Source: Gammaproteobacteria bacterium
Lineage (GTDB): Bacteria > Pseudomonadota > Gammaproteobacteria > Ga0077536
DNA length: 12,561 nt
Reading direction: 5' to 3'
Assembly (NCBI GenBank): GCA_003540955.1
Contig: DPMX01000206.1
Coordinates: 1 to 12,561 of the forward strand
Shown here: one piece after another, positions 7,098 through 12,561 of the stretch
Numbering within the stretch: position 1 is the first letter of the stretch
Layout: the number at the start of each line of letters is the position of its first letter
The notes under the pieces: generated by a model
What the model saw: only the letters and a program-made list of their open reading frames with translations
Told to the model about the DNA's origin: nothing
Databases searched by the model: none
Made by a program: the position numbers and the translations under genes

Positions 7098-8045
7098 CTA
7101 GCCGGCGACAATGAAGTTTTTCGTCTTAGAAATATATTCGTCACAACTTTCGATATAGTTCTTAGTAGTAACAGGCATCGGGACGCGGGCGAAAGCAATC
7201 CACTGGATTAGATCTTTACCTTTCCTAATAAGCCCGACCCCTTCCGCAATGAAGTCAGAATCTACGCCTGAGCTATCGTGGTTCGCCTCAAAACGCGAGA
7301 GCTTATTTCCCGTCGCAACAAACTTAGGCCAAACCTCGAAGATTGCTGGGTCAGTCTTCATAGTTTCAATTTCCCGGTTGGCAGCAATAGCGAATTCACG
7401 TAGGAGCTCTCGAGCGGCGGTGAGTGCGGGGTTCGATTCTATGACCTCACTGATTTTTCCAGCAACTTCATCAATGGCGGCCATTGTTTGAGCAATTTTG
7501 ATGTAACGCGATTCATAGTAATCCGCAATCGGTGTCGAAAACACTTTTAATGGTTCACCCCATAATTCGTCGAGACCCTCTTCACCGCTGTAGTGACGGA
7601 CGTATTTACCTAGGTCAAAGGCTTCAAGAAAACATGACTCGCATTCGAGTAACAACTCATTGTTTCCCGCAATTTCAATACCACGCTGTTTCAGTTGGAA
7701 AACGACGCCGAAAATAGTGCTGCCGCGATTCAGAAGCGCCCCAGCCAACATTGCCGCATTCACTCGTTTACGCTCCGGGTCTTGCTCTCGGTCATAGGCT
7801 TCCCGCGCGGCATCTAATTTATGGCTCGGTGTATTAATTCCAGGTTCTGTATGATGGAAGACTCGTTTTGTCAACCCAGCTATCAGCTCTCGGCGCGCAG
7901 AATCTTCGTCGCTTGGAACCTCATAGCGTCGAATCCAATAACCATCATAGAATACGACCTCTGTGTCATTCAATCTGGACACTGTGCCATTCGCCACGGC
8001 TCGTTCCGCTGTTTCGTTATTGCTGAGATTTTGATCGCTAGCCAT
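7098..8045 (-). CDS. Unidentified cytoplasmic helical protein, 315 residues
   Basis: I do not recognise this protein. The open frame is long, balanced in composition and free of rare-looking runs, so it is very likely a real gene. There is no signal peptide and no membrane segment. The first 25 residues are polar and probably disordered, followed by a short strand-like block (VVFYDGYWIRRYEV, 30-43). The remainder looks mainly helical, with an acid- and base-rich helix at about 76-98, a hydrophobic Ala/Gly/Leu segment at 98-117, and a long amphipathic stretch at about 177-230. A single CxxC (Cys135, Cys138) lies in an acidic helix; one pair alone is not enough to argue for a metal site. No nucleotide-binding or catalytic motif was found. 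Start ATG 8045 has a GAG eight bases upstream. It precedes the D-2-hydroxyacid dehydrogenase gene by 75 bases on the same strand, which may mean a shared transcript but says little about function. Confidence 0.8.
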   Translation of the reverse strand: MASDQNLSNNETAERAVANGTVSRLNDTEVVFYDGYWIRRYEVPSDEDSARRELIAGLTKRVFHHTEPGINTPSHKLDAAREAYDREQDPERKRVNAAMLAGALLNRGSTIFGVVFQLKQRGIEIAGNNELLLECESCFLEAFDLGKYVRHYSGEEGLDELWGEPLKVFSTPIADYYESRYIKIAQTMAAIDEVAGKISEVIESNPALTAARELLREFAIAANREIETMKTDPAIFEVWPKFVATGNKLSRFEANHDSSGVDSDFIAEGVGLIRKGKDLIQWIAFARVPMPVTTKNYIESCDEYISKTKNFIVAG

Positions 8046-8594
8046 TAATCGAGCTCATGCATTAAAAGTGATCCTGCAACTGTTTCTTGGAATGCACTTT
8101 GTTTATGCGCACCCAGTCGATCAATTCCTAAAACAAGTTTTCACCCCGGGTTACTAGCCCTTGTTCAAATCATCCCGCTACGATATGCCACCGGTAGTGG
8201 AAAATAAAGCGTAGCCCCTTGCGGACACGAACACAAAAGTACAGGAACAGTTCTAGCGCCCAACCATTGCGCTTTGACGCAGTATTACGTAAAGACTTCA
8301 GTTACTCTCATCCAATCGGTTTACGCTCGAACAATTTAGATCCCGATCAACATGTTGACAACAGGCGGTTTCGCTCTCCTACACGGACCAATCATTCCGT
8401 TCGCCGTCGAAAGACTTTGTCGTATCCATGCGCCATTTCGCTACCCCACCACCGGGGAGTAGGACCTACGAGCGGTTCGAATCGGCAGCAACAGCTTTAA
8501 GGACAGGCTTGAACTCTTTAGCTCAGAATGAAACTACTGTAACAGCGACGGCTCGTTATAGAGTTTCAATAGGCGACGTTTTTAGATGCACTGC
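8046..8594. other. 549-base gap without a convincing gene
   Basis: This lies between two minus-strand genes: downstream of the acyl-CoA synthetase and upstream of the unidentified gene. The longest plus-strand frame (8219-8500) gives an Arg/Ser/His-rich product with no family resemblance and no ribosome site, so I do not call it a gene. Minus-strand frames are short and broken. Structures seen are a 12-base palindrome AAAACAAGTTTT (8130-8141), an imperfect hairpin with one bulged A (8441-8462), and a bulged TAACAGC...GCTCGTTA repeat near 8540. None is followed by a T-tract in the direction of the acyl-CoA synthetase transcript, so no clear intrinsic terminator exists for it. A promoter for the unidentified gene is expected here, but no pair of boxes stands out. 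Confidence 0.6.
8130..8141. promoter_or_regulatory. 12-base palindrome, possible operator
   Basis: AAAACAAGTTTT is a perfect palindrome with two central bases, placed 85-96 bases before the start of the unidentified gene. Its core AAAC-N2-GTTT resembles the form described for the fatty-acid regulator PsrA of Pseudomonas (G/C-AAAC-N2-4-GTTT-G/C), though the flanking G/C bases are absent. It is A/T-rich and short, so chance is a serious alternative. Confidence 0.15.
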
Positions 8595-10244
8595 CTAACG
8601 TTCGGCAGACTCTGGTAAAGTATAATCGGCAAACATACTTCTCAGGGCCAGCTTACTAATTTTCCCGGTGGCCGTGTGGGGTATTTCATCGACAAAGACA
8701 ACATCATCCGGGATCCACCACTTAGCGACTTTTCCTTCAAAGTAATGAATTAATTCTCGTGCCTCGACTTCCGTGCCATCAGACTTAACTACAACGAGCA
8801 AAGGCCGTTCCTGCCAGCGTGGATCGTGGATGCCAATCACTGCAGCCTCCGCGACAGCCTTGTTTCCCATCGCGATGTTCTCCAGTTCTATCGAGCTTAT
8901 CCACTCGCCGCCGGATTTGATCACATCTTTCGTTCGATCCGTGATCCGGATGAAGCCCTCTGAATCGATCGTCGCTACATCACCAGTATCGAACCACCCT
9001 TTTTCTGAGTGCGCGTCACTTGCTTCTTCAAGTTTAAAGTAGGTCGCACAAACCCACGGACCACGAACCTTTAAAGCTCCATAGGCAACGCCGTCCCAGG
9101 GTAGCTCTTCCCCATCATCATCAACTATTTTAAGCTGAACACCAGGGATTGCGCGCCCTGCACTTTGCATATGACGGTCCAGCTCCTCTCCTCTTAGAAT
9201 CACCGTTGCGGGTTTGTGATTATTTACCGCCCCAAGTGGATTGGTTTCCGTCATTCCCCACGCATGAACAACCTGCACCCCATACAAATCACGAAACTCC
9301 TCCATCATCGACAGCGGGCACGCAGAACCACCGATGGCAACTTTCCTTAGTGGCTTTAAATGACGCCCCGTTTCTTCTGTGTATTTAAGAATAGGAAGCC
9401 ACACAGTCGGCACGCCGGCAGAGATAGTCACCCCCTCATTATTAATCAAATCAACCAGCAGTTTAGGTTCACTCAGTGTTGCACTCGGACCCGGCATCAC
9501 AAACTTCGTCCCAACCATCGTGCCGGCGAACGGAAAACCCCAAGCACCGACATGGAACATCGGCACAATTGGAAATACGCAATCAAGAGCTGAAATCCCC
9601 ATGGTATCGGGTAAAGCTTGACCATAGGTGTGTAATACCGTTGAACGATGACTATACAACACTCCTTTCGGTTTACCCGTAGTTCCTGATGTGTAGCACA
9701 AAACCGCTGCGGTATTCTCATCCAGTTCTGGCCACTCATGCTCGTCGCTCTCATCCTGAAGAAGAGTCTCGTAGCACATGGGGTTAGGTAAAGTCGTCTC
9801 CGGCATGTGCTTAGCGTCGCTCATAATGACGCAACCCTTTATTTGCGGACAATGCACCACGATTTCTTCGAGCAACTCAACGAACATAATGTCCGTAAAA
9901 ATGAACTCATCTACCGCGTGATTAATAATATAGATAAGTTGTTCCGTATAGAGGCGCGGATTAATTGTGTGGCAAACTCTACCGCTGCATGAAACGCTAA
10001 AATAAAGTTCCATATGTCGGTAATCATTCCATGCTAACGTCGCTATCCTAGCATCGCCGCCGGCACCGATCTTATCGAACACATTCGCGAGCTTCCTCAC
10101 ACGCGAGAAACATTCTTCGAACGTGTAACGATGCAAAGGGTTATCAGCAGTTACGGAAACGATCTCTTGCTGCGGATGGTTCCGCTCGGCATGACTCATG
10201 ATCGTCTTGACTAACAATGGAAACTCCATCATTAAACCTTCCAT
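8595..10244 (-). CDS. Acyl-CoA synthetase, AlkK/DmdB-like
   Basis: A 549-residue AMP-forming ligase that activates a carboxylic acid to its acyl-CoA through an acyl-adenylate. The adenylate-forming core motifs are intact: phosphate loop YTSGTTGKPKG (184-194), WGMTET (329-334), FDTGD with Asp422, the hinge DRTKD (436-440) and the C-terminal TATGKI with catalytic Lys528. The block around YSHRSTVLHTYGQAL and VPMFHVGAWGFPFAG (near 197-240) places it with the medium-chain AlkK and methylthiopropionyl-CoA ligase DmdB group rather than with FadD. The true substrate cannot be read from sequence. Start: ATG 10244 is preceded by GGAGG five bases away (10250-10254). A second ATG pair four codons later also has an AGG in front, so two nearby starts are possible. 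It is divergent from pyrC over 223 bases and has no close same-strand partner. A thiolase gene some 5 kb away could act in the same pathway. Confidence 0.92.
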   Translation of the reverse strand: MEGLMMEFPLLVKTIMSHAERNHPQQEIVSVTADNPLHRYTFEECFSRVRKLANVFDKIGAGGDARIATLAWNDYRHMELYFSVSCSGRVCHTINPRLYTEQLIYIINHAVDEFIFTDIMFVELLEEIVVHCPQIKGCVIMSDAKHMPETTLPNPMCYETLLQDESDEHEWPELDENTAAVLCYTSGTTGKPKGVLYSHRSTVLHTYGQALPDTMGISALDCVFPIVPMFHVGAWGFPFAGTMVGTKFVMPGPSATLSEPKLLVDLINNEGVTISAGVPTVWLPILKYTEETGRHLKPLRKVAIGGSACPLSMMEEFRDLYGVQVVHAWGMTETNPLGAVNNHKPATVILRGEELDRHMQSAGRAIPGVQLKIVDDDGEELPWDGVAYGALKVRGPWVCATYFKLEEASDAHSEKGWFDTGDVATIDSEGFIRITDRTKDVIKSGGEWISSIELENIAMGNKAVAEAAVIGIHDPRWQERPLLVVVKSDGTEVEARELIHYFEGKVAKWWIPDDVVFVDEIPHTATGKISKLALRSMFADYTLPESAER

Positions 10245-10249
10245 TGAGA

Positions 10250-10254
10250 CCTCC
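10250..10254 (-). promoter_or_regulatory. Ribosome binding site of the acyl-CoA synthetase
   Basis: GGAGG on the minus strand with five bases to ATG 10244; the best Shine-Dalgarno match in the window. It favours the first of the clustered start codons (10244 over 10232/10229). Confidence 0.75.
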
Positions 10255-10449
10255 GAGGCTCATTCAACAAGAATTGCTATTTGATTCCGTTAATCTAGAT
10301 TATCATGGGTGGCGATAGCGAACACGACGTCAGCATCACGCTAGCAATAAGATAGACTCTTCAAGTAGTAAAGTCGGACTAACAAGATCACAAAGCGAAT
10401 TCCCTAAGCGCGCTCGTTCGCGCGTAAAACCTCCACTGAAACCGTTAGC

Positions 10450-10470
10450 CATGGTAAATTTCGCACCATG
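10450..10470 (+). promoter_or_regulatory. Inverted repeat covering the pyrC start codon
   Basis: CATGGT (10450-10455) and ACCATG (10465-10470) are exact reverse complements around a 9-base loop. The right arm contains the pyrC ATG (10468-10470). In the mRNA a 6-bp hairpin would bury the start codon and the space where a ribosome site should be; no clear Shine-Dalgarno sequence is visible there. In E. coli and Salmonella pyrC is controlled by a leader hairpin that blocks ribosome binding when CTP is high, by shifting the transcription start. This repeat could serve a like purpose, but no good -10 box lies at the right distance, so the role is inferred. Confidence 0.35.
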
Positions 10471-11523
10471 TCGCTCAAATCCATTTCTATCCCCCGCCCA
10501 GACGATTGGCATTTGCATCTGCGGGATGACAGTATCCTAGCGGCCGTGCTGCCAAATACAGCTCGCATATTTGGCCGCGCGATCGTCATGCCTAACCTAC
10601 GCCCGGCAGTCTGCACGGCACGCGCTGCAGTTGCTTATCGCTCGCGCATAGAGGCATTAATTCCCGAGGGTTCAAACTTCACGCCTCTAATGACAGCCTA
10701 TCTTACCGACGCGACCGATCCGTTGGAACTGCGTGCAGGTTGGAATGACGGCATTTTTTCCGCCGCAAAACTATATCCGGCTGGAGCGACTACCAACGCC
10801 GAAGATGGGATTACTGATATCTTGCAGCTAGACAATGTTTTCGAAATGTTGCAAGAACTTAGCATGCCACTGTTGATTCACGGGGAAACCATGAATCAAC
10901 AAGTAGATATATTCGACCGTGAAGCTGTATTCATTGAAGACACCCTATTACCGCTGCGCCAACGTTATCCGGCTATGAGGATAATATTCGAACACATAAC
11001 GACCAACGAGGCCGTGGCCTTCGTTGAAGCGGCCGACGAAAATGTCGCGGCGACGATCACACCACACCATTTAATGCTTAATCGAAACGATATTTTCAAA
11101 GATGGTCTCCGCCCTCATTATTACTGTCTTCCTGTTGCAAAACGGGAGCACCATCGTCGATCATTACGAGTTGCGGCAACCTCGGGCAATCCGAAGTTTT
11201 TCTTAGGTACCGACTCGGCACCCCATCTAACAACAGATAAAGAAAGCGATTGTGGGTGCGCCGGCGTATATAACGCGGCGACTGCGATGTCGTGCTACAC
11301 CCAGGTGTTTGATGAGGAACAATCCTTGGATAAGCTGGCGGGCTTCGCATCACATCATGGACCTGATTTTTATCACCTTCCGCGCAACACTGAAACGATA
11401 ACGCTCACACGAGCTGGAACACTAGAGCAACCTCCAGATATTGATATCAATGGCGGTAAAATTCGACAATTTCTGCCCGAAACGCCAGTACATTGGCACC
11501 TCATACATGAGCAGCCGCAATGA
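10468..11523 (+). CDS. pyrC: Dihydroorotase
   Basis: Cyclises N-carbamoyl-L-aspartate to dihydroorotate, the third step of pyrimidine synthesis, in the cytoplasm. At 351 residues it matches E. coli PyrC (348), the compact class II enzyme. All metal ligands of the two-zinc site are visible: His15 and His17 (DWHLHLRD), the Lys101 that becomes carboxylated (AAKLYPAGATTN), His138 (LLIHGE), His176 (FEHIT) and Asp249 (LGTDSAPH). Asn43-Arg45 in MPNLRP and the loop Pro-Ala-Gly-Ala-Thr-Thr are also as in the family. Start ATG 10468 gives the normal family N-terminus. No good Shine-Dalgarno precedes it, and a 6-bp inverted repeat covers the start codon. A second small GCGCG/CGCGC hairpin (10408-10423) lies upstream in the probable leader. 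The stop overlaps the bioA start as ATGA, so the two are probably translationally coupled. I am very sure of the function. Confidence 0.97.
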   Translation: MSLKSISIPRPDDWHLHLRDDSILAAVLPNTARIFGRAIVMPNLRPAVCTARAAVAYRSRIEALIPEGSNFTPLMTAYLTDATDPLELRAGWNDGIFSAAKLYPAGATTNAEDGITDILQLDNVFEMLQELSMPLLIHGETMNQQVDIFDREAVFIEDTLLPLRQRYPAMRIIFEHITTNEAVAFVEAADENVAATITPHHLMLNRNDIFKDGLRPHYYCLPVAKREHHRRSLRVAATSGNPKFFLGTDSAPHLTTDKESDCGCAGVYNAATAMSCYTQVFDEEQSLDKLAGFASHHGPDFYHLPRNTETITLTRAGTLEQPPDIDINGGKIRQFLPETPVHWHLIHEQPQ

Positions 11524-12561
11524 CCCTCGCCCACACTTTCGCGTCTCCTGAAGAAATGCTCGCATTCGATCGCGAGCACATTTGGCATCCTTATAGTAGT
11601 GTCGTTAACCCCACCCCTGTTTTCCCCGTAGCAAGCGCGAATGGTAACAAAATAACACTCGAAGACGGGCGTTCTCTAATCGATGCCATGGCTTCTTGGT
11701 GGTCCGTTATTCACGGATATAACAATCCAAGGATCAATAAGGCCTTGCACGTCCAGATCGATAAAATGGCCCACGTAATGTTCGGTGGACTGACTCACCG
11801 CCCAGCAATTCACCTTGCTTCTCGTCTGATTGACCTTACTCCGAATTCGCTTGATAGAGTTTTTTTCTCCGACTCCGGGTCAGTTGCGGTCGAAGTCGCA
11901 ATAAAAATGGCGCTTCAGTTTTGGGCGGCCCGTAACCAGCCAAACAAACAAAAATTATTGACCGTTCGGGGTGGCTATCATGGCGATACGTTCGGAGCTA
12001 TGGCAGTCTGCGACCCGGTAACTGGAATGCACGGCCTATTTACTAGTGTCCTACCTCGACATATCTTCGCCGAACGACCGACTATTCCATTCGGAGGAAA
12101 CTGGACGAGCGATGCGTTCACGATGATGGAGCGCTCTTTAACCGAATACCGAGACGAAATTGCAGCGGTAATCATCGAGCCAATAGTCCAGGGGGCCGGC
12201 GGCATGTGGTTTTATCACCCAGAGTATCTGCGTCAGCTCCGCGCGTTGTGCGATGACCTGGGCACGCTATTGATATTCGATGAGATCGCAACAGGTTTTG
12301 GCCGATCTGGAAAATTATTCGCTTGCGAACACGCCAGCGTCGCACCTGACATTATGTGTTTAGGAAAGGCTCTAACAGGCGGTTATATGAGCCTTGCTGC
12401 GACGTTGACGACCTCAGAGGTTGCGACGGTAATTTCCCGCGGCGACCCCGGCGTATTCATGCACGGACCTACGTTTATGGCCAATCCAATCGCTTGCGCA
12501 GCGGCTACGGCGAGTATCGACCTCCTGCTAGAGTCATCCTGGTTCGATAGAGTCACCCGCA
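11520..12561 (+). CDS. bioA: Adenosylmethionine-8-amino-7-oxononanoate aminotransferase (3' end cut by window)
   Basis: BioA transfers an amino group from S-adenosylmethionine to 8-amino-7-oxononanoate, giving 7,8-diaminononanoate in biotin synthesis. It is a PLP class III aminotransferase. The frame is open from 11520 to the window edge, 347 codons, about 80 short of the family length. Visible blocks shared with E. coli BioA: FDREHIWHPYSS (16-27), ASWWSVIHGYN (58-68), HVMFGGLTH (85-93), SDSGSVAVEVAIKMALQ (117-133), GGYHGDTFGAM with the ring-stacking Tyr153, IIEPIVQGAGGM (218-229), FDEIATGFGR with the PLP-binding Asp254, LGKALTGG with the Schiff-base Lys283, and FMHGPTFMANP. Start: ATG 11520 overlaps the pyrC stop as ATGA, typical of translational coupling. 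A second Met at codon 13 (11556) would match the shorter E. coli N-terminus and is a fair alternative. The usual bioBFCD neighbours are not upstream; any would lie past the edge. Confidence 0.96.
   Translation, partial: MTLAHTFASPEEMLAFDREHIWHPYSSVVNPTPVFPVASANGNKITLEDGRSLIDAMASWWSVIHGYNNPRINKALHVQIDKMAHVMFGGLTHRPAIHLASRLIDLTPNSLDRVFFSDSGSVAVEVAIKMALQFWAARNQPNKQKLLTVRGGYHGDTFGAMAVCDPVTGMHGLFTSVLPRHIFAERPTIPFGGNWTSDAFTMMERSLTEYRDEIAAVIIEPIVQGAGGMWFYHPEYLRQLRALCDDLGTLLIFDEIATGFGRSGKLFACEHASVAPDIMCLGKALTGGYMSLAATLTTSEVATVISRGDPGVFMHGPTFMANPIACAAATASIDLLLESSWFDRVTR

Noticed and set aside
6256..7136. Repeated 14-mer TAGAAATATATTCG at about 6257 and 7127
   Set aside because: Both copies encode Glu-Tyr-Ile-Ser inside real genes on the minus strand; coincidence from shared codons.
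8330..8440. Minus-strand scraps (MAHGYDKVFRR..., then a Cys/His/Asp/Arg-rich run) faintly like the N-terminus of acetyl- or propionyl-CoA synthetase
   Set aside because: Resemblance is a few residues over several frames with stops between; too weak to call a pseudogene.
8470..8486. tRNA T-loop-like string GGTTCGAATC
   Set aside because: The flanking bases do not form the 5-bp T stem, and no acceptor, D or anticodon arm can be built around it.
8219..8500. Plus-strand frame of 93 codons in the 549-base gap
   Set aside because: Arg/Ser/His-rich translation with no family features and no ribosome site; typical of a chance frame in non-coding DNA.

Overview
The window looks like chromosomal DNA of a free-living, probably marine gammaproteobacterium. 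The basis is protein resemblance, read by eye: PyrC, BioA, CysC, LhgO and Tag all track their Escherichia coli counterparts closely along their length, and a secreted YCF48-like protein is typical of gammaproteobacteria that degrade lipids or hydrocarbons. Base composition is close to balanced and codon use looks even across the genes. I see no tRNA, rRNA, transposase, integrase, CRISPR array or phage gene, so this is an ordinary metabolic region rather than a mobile island.

Layout. Positions 1-368 are upstream sequence with a nested inverted repeat (101-136). A plus-strand gene for an exported YCF48-like beta-propeller protein (369-1610) follows and ends at a strong, probably bidirectional, intrinsic terminator (1634-1664). 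Next comes a minus-strand group read right to left: L-2-hydroxyglutarate oxidase lhgO (3614-4819), a thiolase (2327-3511) and 3-methyladenine DNA glycosylase tag (1729-2307, 19 bases after the thiolase). Divergent from lhgO is a stand-alone adenylylsulfate kinase cysC (4982-5590). It converges, with 22 bases between, on a minus-strand FAD-linked oxidase of the D-2-hydroxyglutarate dehydrogenase / GlcD type (5613-7022). Upstream of that, same strand, is a helical 315-residue protein I cannot identify (7098-8045), then a 549-base stretch with no convincing gene, then an acyl-CoA synthetase of the AlkK/DmdB type (8595-10244). On the plus strand the window closes with dihydroorotase pyrC (10468-11523) and, overlapping it by four bases, bioA (11520 to the window edge, incomplete).

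How the genes fit together. The acyl-CoA ligase and thiolase supply the two ends of a fatty-acid or short-acid activation and cleavage route. The L- and D-specific 2-hydroxyacid oxidases would together return both enantiomers of 2-hydroxyglutarate to 2-oxoglutarate and feed electrons to the respiratory chain. PyrC and BioA form a translationally coupled pair linking pyrimidine and biotin synthesis, and biotin in turn serves acyl-CoA carboxylation. CysC and Tag are housekeeping functions (sulfate activation, alkylation repair) with no obvious link to the rest. No clear new defence or mobile system is visible. The points most worth a second look are the paired 2-hydroxyglutarate oxidases, the unidentified 315-residue protein with its long upstream gap, and a small inverted repeat that would hide the pyrC start codon.
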